Positions 26,439 to 35,353 of a stretch of 64,000 bases of DNA are shown one piece after another. Below the pieces are notes generated by a model. It saw only the letters and a list, made by a program, of their open reading frames with translations, searched no databases and was not told where the DNA came from. Both the position numbers and the translations under genes were made by a program. Position 1 is the stretch's first letter; each line of letters starts with the position of its first letter. Source of the stretch: Accumulibacter sp. (GTDB lineage Bacteria > Pseudomonadota > Gammaproteobacteria > Burkholderiales > Rhodocyclaceae); the NCBI GenBank assembly GCA_024235715.1, contig JACKLW010000018.1, forward strand, positions 1 to 64,000. Direction: 5' to 3'.

Positions 26439-28567
26439 TGCGTCACCTCACGCAGCAACTCCAGAATCCGCTGTTCGACACCAGCAAGCTCCGCATCGAT
26501 CTCGCGCAGCGGTCGCGGTGGCTGGTACTGAAAGAAGACGCGATTGAAGTTAATCTCGTAGCCCACCTTGCCGATGCCGCCGTCCTGCTCGTCCAGCGTC
26601 TCGCGGTCGATCCAGGCATCCTGCACGTAGGGCCGCACTTCACGCAGGAAGTAGCTGACGATGTCTTCTTTCAGCGGGATGCTTTCCGCATCCTTGAGTG
26701 CCGGGTCAGGCTCGTACTCGATGTGTTTTCCCTTGCCGCCGGCGTGCAGGCCCAGCAGCGTATAGAGCTCATCCTTCGCAAGGTTGGAGGGGAGCGTCTG
26801 GCCGGGGAACAAAGCAACGCGATCCAGCGGTTCGGTCTTGTGGTGCTTGTCGATGACGGGCTCGGCCTCGGGATCGACCACGGTGAAGCAGTCGCGGAAG
26901 ATCTGCTTTTGTGAGGTGCCCTTGGCGCCCTTGGCCCAGCCCTCGATGTTGTCGGGCAAGTCCTCGAACACCTTCTGCACCGAAGTCCATGCCCGGTTCC
27001 AGTCCAGCAGCGGCTCGGTGCCGATGCTGTCCTGCACGGCCTGCAGGGCGTCGAACAACTCGGGGCAGGTGTTGAGGAAGCGCTCGCGCGCTTCTTCGGT
27101 GATTTGGAATCGCAGCCGCAGCGGGCGCAGCACGGTGATGCGGCGATAGCCGAAGTCGGTGTTGTCGAAGACGCGGCTGGTCTTGCTGTCTTCTAGCGCG
27201 CCGTGCTCGCGGGTGACGGCGTCAAGCGCAGCTTGATCGAGGTAGCGGCGCTTGTCGCCGAGGCTGCGCTTCATCGGGGTGTAGCGCTCGCGCGCGTCGA
27301 TGAGCTGGATCTTGCCCTTGCGGTGCTCAGCCTTGCGGTTGGTGACCACCCAGATGAAGGTGCCAATGCCGGTGTTGTAGAACATCTGCTCGGGCAGGGC
27401 GACGATGGCCTCGAGCTGGTCGCGCTCGATGATCCAGCGGCGGATTTCGCTTTCGCCACTGCCGGCGCCGCCAGTGAACAGCGGCGAGCCGTTGAAGACG
27501 ACGGCTGTTCGGGAGCCGGGCTTGTCGCGGTTGCCGGGCTGATGGTCCTGGAACTTGCTCATCATGTAGAGCAGGAACAGCAAGGCGCCGTCGTTGATGC
27601 GTGGCAGCTTGCCGCTATAGCCACGGAAGTTGGGCCAGCGGTCGATGATTTTCTTCTCCGCCTTCCAGTCCACGCCGAAGGGCGGATTGGCCAGCAGGTA
27701 GTCGAAGCTGTGATCCGGAAACGGGTCGTGCGTAAGGGTGTTGCCCTCAACCACCTGACCATCCCTGTGGCCCTTGATCAAGAGATCCGACGCGGCCACG
27801 GCGTAGGAGCGCGAGTTGTAGTCCTGCCCGAAGACCTTCACCGTCGCCTGATCGTTGTGGGCACGAATCCAGTTTTGCGCCTCGGCCAGCATGCCGCCGG
27901 TGCCGCAGGCGGGATCGCAGACGGTGACGATGACGCCGGCCTGCGTGAGCACGCTGGTGTCGGGCTCCAGCAACAGGTTGACCATGAGCTGGATGACTTC
28001 GCGCGGGGTGAAGTGATCGCCCGCCGTTTCGTTGGCGGCTTCGTTGAAGCGCCGGATCAGGTCTTCGAAGACCAGACCCATGGTGATGTTGTCGACCTTG
28101 CGTGGGTGCAGGTCGATCTCGGCGAACTGCGCCACCACCTGGTAGAGGCGGTTGGACTCTTCGAGCTTCTCGATTTCCTTGTCGAACTCGAAGCGCTCGA
28201 AAATCTTGCGAATGTTCTCGGAGAAGCCAGCGATGTAGTCGGTCAGATGGCGGCCGATGTTGTCGGGGTCGCCCTTGAGATTCTGGAAGTCGAGGGCGCT
28301 GTGACTGTGAAAGCCCAACGGCCGGCCGTCTTCGTCCTTCGCCAGCTCGTTCAGCACACGGTCGATTAGCGCCGAGTCCTTGCCCTTCAGACCCTCGTAG
28401 CGGGCGAGAACGGCATCCTTGGTAGGCGCGAGCACGGCGTCAAACCGACGCAGCACGGTTAGCGGCAGCATCACACGCTCGTACTGCGGCGGCCGATATG
28501 GGCCACGCAGCAGGTCCGCGACGGACCAGATGAAGTTAGCAAGAGGTTGGAAGTTTGAAGTGCTCAT
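26435..28567 (-). CDS. hsdM: Type I DNA adenine methyltransferase subunit (HsdM)
   Basis: 710 aa. An N-terminal HsdM helical domain (NFIWSVADLLRGPYRPPQYE) leads into the methyltransferase. Motif I is VCDPACGTGGMLAEA and the N6-adenine catalytic motif IV is LLANPPFGVDW. The long C-terminal part (after about residue 480) exceeds the classic ~500-aa HsdM and defines the longer HsdM subclass. It methylates adenines at the HsdS target, protecting self DNA. It is first in the operon hsdM-hsdS-ptuA-ptuB-hsdR; the 121-bp gap upstream probably holds the promoter. Confidence 0.94.
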   Translation of the reverse strand: MSTSNFQPLANFIWSVADLLRGPYRPPQYERVMLPLTVLRRFDAVLAPTKDAVLARYEGLKGKDSALIDRVLNELAKDEDGRPLGFHSHSALDFQNLKGDPDNIGRHLTDYIAGFSENIRKIFERFEFDKEIEKLEESNRLYQVVAQFAEIDLHPRKVDNITMGLVFEDLIRRFNEAANETAGDHFTPREVIQLMVNLLLEPDTSVLTQAGVIVTVCDPACGTGGMLAEAQNWIRAHNDQATVKVFGQDYNSRSYAVAASDLLIKGHRDGQVVEGNTLTHDPFPDHSFDYLLANPPFGVDWKAEKKIIDRWPNFRGYSGKLPRINDGALLFLLYMMSKFQDHQPGNRDKPGSRTAVVFNGSPLFTGGAGSGESEIRRWIIERDQLEAIVALPEQMFYNTGIGTFIWVVTNRKAEHRKGKIQLIDARERYTPMKRSLGDKRRYLDQAALDAVTREHGALEDSKTSRVFDNTDFGYRRITVLRPLRLRFQITEEARERFLNTCPELFDALQAVQDSIGTEPLLDWNRAWTSVQKVFEDLPDNIEGWAKGAKGTSQKQIFRDCFTVVDPEAEPVIDKHHKTEPLDRVALFPGQTLPSNLAKDELYTLLGLHAGGKGKHIEYEPDPALKDAESIPLKEDIVSYFLREVRPYVQDAWIDRETLDEQDGGIGKVGYEINFNRVFFQYQPPRPLREIDAELAGVEQRILELLREVTQ

Positions 28568-28688
28568 GAATGCTTATTCGTTGCTTCAACGTCGAGTATG
28601 CGGTTGTAGTGCTGAGAAGCGATATTGGATTTCAATATCACGGGCAACAGGCAAGGCCCATTGCCCGTCTGTGTCAGATTGCGTGGCG

Positions 28689-29645
28689 TCAACTCTCCAT
28701 CACGTTGCTGCAGTTCCTGCCTCGTTGCAACTCATCCAGCCAATCCCCGCTCGATGAGGGGACGCGCACATCCACCTGAAACCCCCGCCTCGTCAGCCGC
28801 TCAGCCGCCACGTAGGCGGCCCCCTGACCACAGTAGTTTGTGTCATTGTCGCCAAAGATCGTGATCGCCTTTACCTCTGGGGGAGGCTCAAAGGCGCTCA
28901 AACCATGAGCGCTCACGCATGACCAAACCGGGACCTTAAACATCTCGGTCGCCGCCATGGCTGTTTCAATACCCTCCGCGATGCCGACAAGGCCTCCGTT
29001 TGCAGGCGCCAACCGGATGGCCGCACCAGCTATGGCCAACCCTGCCATAAGCCTCTTAGGGGACGCCACAGGCGCCTTGGCAGCCCCGTGCAGGTAAGTA
29101 CGATGAAGTGACACGAGCTCGCCACTGGGGCCCGACAGTTCACCGATCATCGCAGGGAATGTCCTCGGCAGAGTCGTGTTGTCGCCGGCGTAAAGCAGCG
29201 AGGGATGAAAGCGCAACCCTTCCGGCAGTTGATCAAGCGTCAGCCCCCGAGTGCGAAGGTACCGCCATGCTGGATCACCAGCTCTGATCGGTCGAGAGCG
29301 CTCGCGAACGGCCCTGACGGCTTCGAGGGGGTTACGTGGCGGATGGGGTACCTCCGGTTCACGCTCGGTGAAATCACTGCAGATCCGCTCAACATCGTCT
29401 GCCAGCTCTCGGAATGATCCTCCGGTCACCTCCATCGCGAGCTGAACGCCGTCCCGTCCCCCACACCGGTTGCAGATGCTTGTCCCTCGCCCCTCCAGGT
29501 CATCAAATCGAAACCGGTCGCTTCCGCCACAGATCGGACATGGGCCATGCCTCTTACCGAGTGAGTCCTCTGCCACCCCCAACGCCAGAAGTATCTCGCG
29601 CCAGCGACCGCGTGCGACGTCTCGAAGCTTCGATCGCTCACGCAT
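28689..29645 (-). CDS. P4-type primase / Toprim domain protein
   Basis: 318 aa from the ATG at 29645. The zinc finger has GPCPICGGSDRFRFDD (Cys36, Cys39) and SICNRCGG (Cys58, Cys61), as in P4 alpha and DnaG-like primases. The Toprim region contains GGLVGIAEGIETAMAATEMF and AITIFGDNDTN. It would prime DNA replication of the island or act in its mobilisation. It overlaps the 3' end of the truncated helicase gene by 8 nt, a primase-helicase pairing typical of P4-like islands. With the helicase broken the pair is probably not fully functional. Confidence 0.85.
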   Translation of the reverse strand: MRERSKLRDVARGRWREILLALGVAEDSLGKRHGPCPICGGSDRFRFDDLEGRGTSICNRCGGRDGVQLAMEVTGGSFRELADDVERICSDFTEREPEVPHPPRNPLEAVRAVRERSRPIRAGDPAWRYLRTRGLTLDQLPEGLRFHPSLLYAGDNTTLPRTFPAMIGELSGPSGELVSLHRTYLHGAAKAPVASPKRLMAGLAIAGAAIRLAPANGGLVGIAEGIETAMAATEMFKVPVWSCVSAHGLSAFEPPPEVKAITIFGDNDTNYCGQGAAYVAAERLTRRGFQVDVRVPSSSGDWLDELQRGRNCSNVMES

Positions 29646-30528
29646 ATTCAACCTCCTGCTCGACCCGGCTCGGTGCAAGATGCCGATGTACCGCGGTCCT
29701 TCGCAAAGCTGCCCCGCGCTTTTGCCAAGCGATTCTTCGCGAAGTTGCCCAGTTCTGGACTTCGACGCTTGGCTCCTCTGTGACCTCTGCAAGGTTTTTC
29801 GGGTAATGCCCAAATCTGTCGTGGTACCGATGCCGGGCCCAACCGGGCTTAAATGCTCTGATGGCGGCGATGGCGAGGAGTTGGGAGTAAAAGCTTTGTC
29901 GATAGTCTGCATCTTCAAACTCACCCACACCTCGAGTAATGCGCTCAAGATCGCCCGACAGGGTCGCGACCTCGCTCTGGCGTTCAGGCGCAAAGCCGCA
30001 CTTGTCGCACACGTGGACGCCGGGCTTTCGAACGAACTTGCACTTTGGGCAGGCGGAGGGGGCTTTGGTGGGCTTGTCGCGCGCCTGTCGTTCTTGGACC
30101 ACGCGCTCTCCACCATCCAACGCGATCTCGACGTCATCCGTCGGATAGCCGAGTGCGACGACAGTACCACTGTGATCCAACAGTAGCGCCTCGGTCTTGC
30201 CAGGGAATGGGCGGAGTACCCGGCCCACCATCTGGAGGTACCTGATTCGCGAACGGGTTGGCCGCGCCAGCACGATGACTTCCGCGGACGGGCAATCCCA
30301 GCCCTCCGTAAGCAAACTCGGATTGACCAGAACTTTGGTCTCGCCGGCGGCGAACGCCTCAATTCGCAAGCGCCTCTCGTCGTCGTCGAAGTGGTAGTCG
30401 ATGTGAGCTGCCTTGATCCCTGCCAGCTCGAATGCGGCGACAATCATCTTCGAGTGCGCAATGTCCGTCGCAAATACGACCGTCTGCCTGTTCTCGGCCA
30501 GGCGATTCCAATGGTCAACGATGTCACC
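29638..30528 (-). pseudogene. SF2 helicase, 3' part only, cut by IS3-family element
   Basis: The frame is open from the IS edge at 30528 to the stop at 29638 (about 296 codons). It starts mid-domain with GDIVDHWNRLAENRQTVVFA (helicase motif IV region), then LVNPSLLTEGWDCPSAEV (motif V) and QMVGRVLRPF (motif VI). A Cys4 zinc ribbon follows (CPKCKFV ... CDKCGF). The DEAD/DEAH N-terminal half is absent: it is not on the far side of the IS (34483 onward). The insertion was therefore accompanied or followed by a deletion. The intact gene resembled DEAD/DEAH helicases found beside P4-type primases. Confidence 0.85.
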
Positions 30529-30554
30529 TGACCTGCCCCCTGTAGCCGTACCAG

Positions 30555-31463
30555 CTATTCGGCAGGAAGCCCGGTTGCGAGGATAGTCGAATTGGGTTTG
30601 GCTTGCGATGCATCGGCAGCATGCTGCCGATGCATCGCGGCGTATTGTGCCGGCGGTATTCGCCCACAGCTGCTGTGAGGCCGGATCTCGTTGTAGTCTT
30701 GGCGCCAGGCGCTGATCGTCTCGCGGGCCTGGGCCAAGGTCTCGAACCAGTGCTCATTCAGACATTCGTCGCGAAACTTCCCATTGAAGCTCTCGATGTA
30801 GCCGTTCTGCATGGGCTTTCCTGGGTCGATCAGAAGGTGGCGCACGCCATGAGCCTGTGCCCATGCGATGAACGCACGGCTGGTGAACTCGGGTCCGTTG
30901 TCGGTTCTGACCGCATGCGGATATCCACGAAACCTCGCCGCCTGATCTAGCACTCGAGTGACGTACTGCCCCGAGATGCCGTGATCGACGGCGATGTCGA
31001 CGCACTCGTGACTGAAGTCGTCGGCGACGGTCAGGCACTTGATGCGCCGGGCGTTGCTCAGACTGTCGCTGACGAAATCCATGCTCCAGACTTCATTGAC
31101 TGACTGCGCTAGCTGCAGCGGCACGCGCTCACTGCTCGTGCGCTTTGCCTTGCGTCGCCGCTTCACGGCCAGCTTGGCAGCCTTGTATAGGCGATACACG
31201 CGCTTGTGATTTACCCCAGGGAAATCGGGCCGCAACAGATCGTGGATTCGTCGGTAGCCGAAACGGCGCCGCTGATGAGCGATGTCGACGATCGCGCGGC
31301 TGAGTGCGTCGGCCTCGGCGCTCGGCCGCGGCGCGTTGCGATAACTGTCTCGGGAAAGCCCCACAAGGTGACAGGCGCGGCGCCCGGATAGATCGAACTG
31401 TTCAATCATCTTGCCGATCGCTTCGCGTTTCGCCTGTGGGGCTAACGCTTTACCCCGAAAACG
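30555..31463 (-). CDS. IS3-family transposase OrfB (DDE integrase core)
   Basis: About 302 aa in the OrfB frame. The DDE catalytic residues are in NEVWSMDFVSDSL (D), HAVRTDNGPEFTSRAF (D) and QNGYIESFNGKFRDECLN (E), with the HTH_21-like start FGYRRIHDLLRP. OrfB is normally made as an OrfAB fusion by -1 frameshifting near the orfA stop at 31442. Coordinates here begin where the recognisable OrfB sequence begins. The upstream ORF in this frame is only the shadow of orfA. Confidence 0.85.
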   Translation of the reverse strand, partial: RFRGKALAPQAKREAIGKMIEQFDLSGRRACHLVGLSRDSYRNAPRPSAEADALSRAIVDIAHQRRRFGYRRIHDLLRPDFPGVNHKRVYRLYKAAKLAVKRRRKAKRTSSERVPLQLAQSVNEVWSMDFVSDSLSNARRIKCLTVADDFSHECVDIAVDHGISGQYVTRVLDQAARFRGYPHAVRTDNGPEFTSRAFIAWAQAHGVRHLLIDPGKPMQNGYIESFNGKFRDECLNEHWFETLAQARETISAWRQDYNEIRPHSSCGRIPPAQYAAMHRQHAADASQAKPNSTILATGLPAE

Positions 31464-31687
31464 CCCTTCAGCGCGTGGATGTCCAGGTGCGCTTCGGCAA
31501 GCAGCTTCTTGAGCTTGGCGTTCTCGCTTTCCAGTTCCTTGAGCCGCTTCGCGTCCGGCACGTCCATCCCGCCGAACTTCGCCCGCCACTTGTAGAAGGT
31601 GGCGTCGCTGAAGCCCCCGCTACGGCATAGCTCCTTGATCGGCACTCCGGCATCTGCCTGCTTCAGGAAGCCGATGATCTGCTCTTC
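31442..31687 (-). pseudogene. IS3-family orfA, 3' part; 5' end displaced by IS66
   Basis: From EEQIIGFLKQADAGVPIKEL to GVFGVKR it is a standard IS3 OrfA with HTH and leucine-zipper helices. The first seven codons (MRKSRFT, ATG at 34412) lie on the other side of the IS66 insertion at 34392-34412. Joining the two sides across one copy of GGTGAATC restores MRKSRFTEEQII exactly. Confidence 0.88.
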
Positions 31688-31763
31688 GGTGAATCGTAAG
31701 CGTCCGGTCGAGACCGTCTTCTCTGACTGAGGGCGTTCGTCCAGAGTTGCGCCCACCATTTCA

Positions 31764-32189
31764 GTGGTGGGGACCACTTTGGAAACGAGTGACACGAAGA
31801 GGACGAGTCGCAAGGGCCGTCCGAACTATCCGATCGATTTCAAACGCGGCATTGCGGCGTTGGCTTGCAAGCCCGACGTTTCGGTGTCGAAACTCGCGCT
31901 CAAGCATGGCATTAACGCCAACCTGATCTTCAAGTGGCGACGTCATTACCGGGCGGGCCGATACGGCGCCCAATTGCCGGGTGAGTGCGTGGCGGACGAG
32001 ACGGCCGGTGGCACGGCACCCGACCTGCTTCCGGTGCTGCTGCGCAGGAGTGCGCGACCGGAGCATTCGCAGACAGCACCGGCGCCGCTGATCGAGATCG
32101 AGCTTACCAACGCGATGGTGCGCGTTCGTGGCGAAGTCAGCCGTATGGCGCTGCTGACGGTTCTCGACTGCCTGGCCGAGCGCACATGA
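31764..32189 (+). CDS. tnpA: IS66 transposase accessory protein TnpA
   Basis: 141 aa, GTG start. The helix-turn-helix of IS66 TnpA is seen in YPIDFKRGIAALACKPDVSV and LALKHGINANLIFKWRRHYR. It is required with TnpB for IS66 transposition and probably binds DNA. Its stop overlaps the tnpB ATG (ATGA). Confidence 0.9.
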   Translation: MVGTTLETSDTKRTSRKGRPNYPIDFKRGIAALACKPDVSVSKLALKHGINANLIFKWRRHYRAGRYGAQLPGECVADETAGGTAPDLLPVLLRRSARPEHSQTAPAPLIEIELTNAMVRVRGEVSRMALLTVLDCLAERT

Positions 32190-32533
32190 TCGGGCTGCCG
32201 GCGGGCACCCGGATTTGGCTCGTGGCCGGCGTGACCGACATGCGCCGCGGCATGGACGGGCTGGCGGCATTGGTGCAAGAGCGGCTCACGGAGAACCCGT
32301 TTTCGGGCCACGTGTTCATCTTCCGCGGCCGGCGTGGACATCTGGTCAAGCTCTTGTGGTGGAGCGGTGACGGACTGTGCCTTTTTGCCAAGCGGCTCGA
32401 GCACGGCCGCTTCGTCTGGCCGCAGGCAAATGAAGGTGCGATCCACCTGAGCGCGGCACAGATGTCGATGCTGCTCGAGGGCATCGACTGGCGCCGTCCG
32501 CGGCGCAGCTGGGCGCCCGAACGAGCGGCGTAG
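32186..32533 (+). CDS. tnpB: IS66 accessory protein TnpB
   Basis: 115 aa with the characteristic GVTDMRRGMDGLAALVQE and HLVKLLWWSGDGLCLFAKRL segments of IS66 Orf2/TnpB. Essential for IS66 transposition; the biochemical role is not established. Unrelated to the RNA-guided IS200/605 TnpB. Confidence 0.93.
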   Translation: MIGLPAGTRIWLVAGVTDMRRGMDGLAALVQERLTENPFSGHVFIFRGRRGHLVKLLWWSGDGLCLFAKRLEHGRFVWPQANEGAIHLSAAQMSMLLEGIDWRRPRRSWAPERAA

Positions 32534-32585
32534 AAAGTGCGCCGGGGGGCTGTTCACAGGGGCCGTGATCTCGTAGACTGGCCCC

Positions 32586-34109
32586 ATGCAACCGAACTCG
32601 CCGCTGCCCGATGACGCCGCCGTGCTCAAGGCCATGGTGAGCGCCCAGCAGGCCGAGATCGAACACCTCAAGCTCATCATCGCCAAACTTCGCCGGGCGC
32701 AGTTCGGTCGTCGTTCGGAGCGCCTGGACGAGACGTTGGCGCAACTGGAACTCTCGCTCGAAGAACTTGAAGTCGTGCGTGCCGAGCGCCAGGCACGGAC
32801 ACCTTCGTCCGACGAATCCGTGCCGGAATCCAAGCGCTCGGGCCGCGAGCCGTTGCCTGAGCACCTGCCGCGCGAAACACGCGAACATGCCCCGGCGCAG
32901 TGCACCTGCCCCGATTGCGGCGGCGCACTGAAGAAGCTTGGCGAGGACGTGAGCGAAGTGCTCGAGTACGTGCCCGAGCATTTCAAGGTGATCCGCCATG
33001 TCCGCCCCAAATTCGCCTGCGGCGGCTGCGACACCATCGTCCAGGCGCCCGCGGTGAGTCGGCCGATCGCGCGGGGGCGCGCCGGCGCCGCATTGCTCGC
33101 CCATGTGCTGACCGCGAAATACTGTGATCACCAGCCGCTCTACCGGCAAAGCGCCATCTACGCGCGCGCCCGGGTGGAGTTGGAGCGCTCGACACTGGCC
33201 GACTGGGTCGGCCAATGCAGCGCGCTGGTGCGCCCGCTGGTCGACGCCATCCGGCGTTACGTTCTCGCCAGTGCGAAGCTGCACGGCGACGATACCCCGG
33301 TGCCGGTACTCGCCCCTGGCGAGGGCAAGACTCGAACCGGACGGCTGTGGACCTATGTGCGCGACAACCGCCCCGCGGCCGAGCAGGCGCCACCCGCGGT
33401 GTGGTTCGCCTACTCGCCGAACCGGCGCGGCGAACACCCGCAGGCTCACCTGAAGAAATACCGCGGCATCCTGCAGGCCGACGCTTTCGCGGGCTACGAG
33501 GCACTCTACGCCGAGGGGCACATCCAGGAAGCGGCCTGCTGGGCGCACGTGCGGCGCAAGTTCTTTGATCTGGCCAAGGCGCAGGCATCCCCGCTGGCCA
33601 CTGAAGCGCTCAAGCGCATCGGCGCACTCTACGAGATCGAGGCCGGCATCCGCGGGCAGCCACCGGACCAGCGCCAGGCGGTGCGCGAGAAACTCGCCGC
33701 ACCGCTGCTCGACGAGTTCAAGCTCTGGCTTGCAGCGACGCTCGGCCAACTCTCGAAACGCTCGGCACTCGCGGAGGCGATCCGCTACGCGCTGACCCGC
33801 TGGCCGGCGCTTACCCGTTACGTCGGCGACGGTCGTATCGAGATGGACAACAATGCCGCCGAGCGAGCCCTGCGCGCGGTGGCCATCGGGCGCAAGAATT
33901 ATCTCTTCGCCGGCTCGGACGCTGGCGGCGAGCGGGCCGCGGCGATCTACAGCCTGATCGGCACCGCGAAACTGAACGACATGGATCCGGAAGCCTACCT
34001 GCGTCACGTGCTCGAACGCATCGCCGATCACCCGGTCAATCGCATCGACGAACTGCTGCCGTGGAACGTCGAGTTGGAGCCGCGAATCGAGAACCGGGCG
34101 GCGGCTTAA
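32586..34109 (+). CDS. tnpC: IS66 transposase TnpC
   Basis: 507 aa. An N-terminal coiled coil (KLIIAKLRRAQFGRRSERLD) leads into a zinc-binding segment (CTCPDCGGALKKLG ... CGGCD). The IS66 DDE catalytic core follows with KLHGDDTPVPVLAPG (D), LQADAFAGYEALY (D) and DNNAAERALRAVAIGRKNYL (E). It carries out strand transfer. Full length with no disruption. Confidence 0.96.
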   Translation: MQPNSPLPDDAAVLKAMVSAQQAEIEHLKLIIAKLRRAQFGRRSERLDETLAQLELSLEELEVVRAERQARTPSSDESVPESKRSGREPLPEHLPRETREHAPAQCTCPDCGGALKKLGEDVSEVLEYVPEHFKVIRHVRPKFACGGCDTIVQAPAVSRPIARGRAGAALLAHVLTAKYCDHQPLYRQSAIYARARVELERSTLADWVGQCSALVRPLVDAIRRYVLASAKLHGDDTPVPVLAPGEGKTRTGRLWTYVRDNRPAAEQAPPAVWFAYSPNRRGEHPQAHLKKYRGILQADAFAGYEALYAEGHIQEAACWAHVRRKFFDLAKAQASPLATEALKRIGALYEIEAGIRGQPPDQRQAVREKLAAPLLDEFKLWLAATLGQLSKRSALAEAIRYALTRWPALTRYVGDGRIEMDNNAAERALRAVAIGRKNYLFAGSDAGGERAAAIYSLIGTAKLNDMDPEAYLRHVLERIADHPVNRIDELLPWNVELEPRIENRAAA

Positions 34110-34360
34110 TGGCGAACCTTCCCCGCGATCCACTGGCAACGCTCCCGAACATCACCGAACTGATCGAGCAAGACGGCCAGATCACCTTGGGTCACGTCAC
34201 GCCGATCGGCTGCGTCGCCGTCGCCAACGACGAAGACAACTGCCTCGCCGCACTCAAGCGCCGCCCCGGCGAATCCCTGCAGCAACTGCTCGTGCGCCTG
34301 GACGCCGCGATCGCCCGCGCCTGGGACGACGATTACTTCGCCGACGAGATCAACGGGTAG
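34109..34360 (+). CDS. Small IS66-associated protein
   Basis: 83 aa. Its ATG overlaps the tnpC stop (TAATG), so it is translationally coupled. Acidic and helical at the C-terminus (LLVRLDAAIARAWDDDYFAD). Proteins of this kind commonly follow tnpC in IS66 elements; the role is unknown. Confidence 0.75.
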   Translation: MANLPRDPLATLPNITELIEQDGQITLGHVTPIGCVAVANDEDNCLAALKRRPGESLQQLLVRLDAAIARAWDDDYFADEING

Positions 34361-34482
34361 TTCGTCAACACGGTATCCAGCGGACGCTTACGGTGAATCT
34401 GCTCTTTCTCATGCCCGTCATTCTCCATGGTTTGACGGACTCCACTACCTTTCACGTGGTACGGCAGGAGGGGGGCAGGTCA

Positions 34483-34593
34483 GCGACGCCGTCGAGCCAC
34501 GCCAATAGATGCCAAGGCCAAACCAACCACTATGGCTGCTACCCGAGCGCTGGGCTCTTCGGAGGCAAGCTGGAGCATTTCCGATATCGACAT
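34483..34593 (-). other. Short membrane-tail ORF ended by the IS3 terminus
   Basis: 37 codons from the ATG at 34593: a predicted single membrane helix with an arginine tail (VAAIVVGLALASIGVARRRR). The stop codon (TGA, 34480-34482) is the first triplet of the IS terminal repeat. Either a chance ORF or the 5' part of a gene truncated by the IS. No ribosome site is evident. Confidence 0.2.
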
Positions 34594-34732
34594 GAAGACA
34601 CGGTGTCGTGGTTATGTCGTGGCAGTCAAGGCGAGGAGGCCTTGGTCAGAAAATGCGTCGAGACCGCCACGTACCGGCCACGCGTATATGCTTTCACCAT
34701 TCTCGACAACTGATGAATGGCATAGCAAAAAG

Positions 34733-35074
34733 ATGACCAATAGCCATAGAAGCCAGGCGACCGCAGAGTGCAATGCGCTGCCGATCAATATCGTGGCGGC
34801 GCAACTACTTAAGAAGGCAGGAGTCTGGCCAAATCCGACGGAGATGCACGTACTGGCCCTGATGCGGTGGGCCGCGGTAACGGATCGGGTGGAGCACGAG
34901 GAGTTCGATCTGGGCGTGGTTATAGAGCGCGCCGTTCGAACATGGGATCCAGCAGCGACACTGGAGGCTCTCGGGCCGGTAACGATCAGTCCGACGGACG
35001 ATCCGGCGGATGCGGCGGCGACGCTGCTGACGGAGCTGTGGCCAACGGGAATCATTCTTCGAACACCGGACTGA
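34733..35074 (+). CDS. Hypothetical protein
   Basis: 113 aa from the ATG at 34733. The composition is protein-like (NIVAAQLLKKAGVWPNPTEM, then ALMRWAAVTDRVEHEEFDLG) but no family is recognised and the ribosome site is weak. A minus-strand frame (34612-35109) overlaps it and cannot be excluded. From 35075 to 35353 there are short coding-like stretches in two frames (KDLLQDPQELTAKAFEDYRA near 35085; RPYARPYAPHLPAKPGAKGR near 35215) with no intact gene, which suggests decay. Confidence 0.35.
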   Translation: MTNSHRSQATAECNALPINIVAAQLLKKAGVWPNPTEMHVLALMRWAAVTDRVEHEEFDLGVVIERAVRTWDPAATLEALGPVTISPTDDPADAAATLLTELWPTGIILRTPD

Positions 35075-35353
35075 GCATCGTGCACAAGGACCTCCTCCAG
35101 GATCCACAAGAGCTTACCGCCAAGGCCTTCGAGGACTACAGGGCCCAGCGCCTAAAGATCGATGGTGTCATGCCGCACCCGGGCAAGTTGTGCCGACCAC
35201 CGTCATGGTCGCGGTACGGCCTTATGCGCGACCCTACGCGCCTCACCTACCGGCCAAGCCAGGTGCTAAGGGTCGGCTGCGCATCGCCCCGCTCGTGTCG
35301 GTCGTCTATGTTGGTGTCACCGTTTGGCACATAGGAACCGGGAGCGCCAGCAG

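Larger units (their letters stand above)
31696..34391 (+). mobile_element. IS66-family insertion sequence, complete
   Basis: 2,696 bp. The inverted ends are GTAAGCGTCCGGTCGAGACC (left) and the complement of GTAAGCGTCCGCTGGATACC (right), flanked by the 8-bp target duplication GGTGAATC at 31688-31695 and 34392-34399. It encodes TnpA, TnpB, TnpC and a small fourth protein in one direction with overlapping or close genes. All frames are intact, so it is probably active and the most recent insertion in this stretch. Confidence 0.95.
30529..34482 (-). mobile_element. IS3-family element (IS407-like ends), split by an IS66
   Basis: Terminal inverted repeats are visible. The left end begins TGACCTGCCCCCTGTAGCCG at 30529. 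The right end is its near complement and finishes GGGGGCAGGTCA at 34482; the matches extend about 25 bp with mismatches. Without the nested IS66 and its 8-bp duplication the element is about 1,250 bp, normal for IS3. It encodes OrfA and OrfB on the minus strand. The flanks do not match (CACC left, GCGA right), so there is no target duplication, which points to an adjacent deletion or rearrangement. It is inactive because orfA is interrupted. Confidence 0.85.

Noticed and set aside
34612-35109. 165-aa minus-strand ORF with a membrane helix
   Set aside because: Overlaps a plus-strand frame with more protein-like composition; neither has strong support, so only the plus frame is listed, at low confidence.
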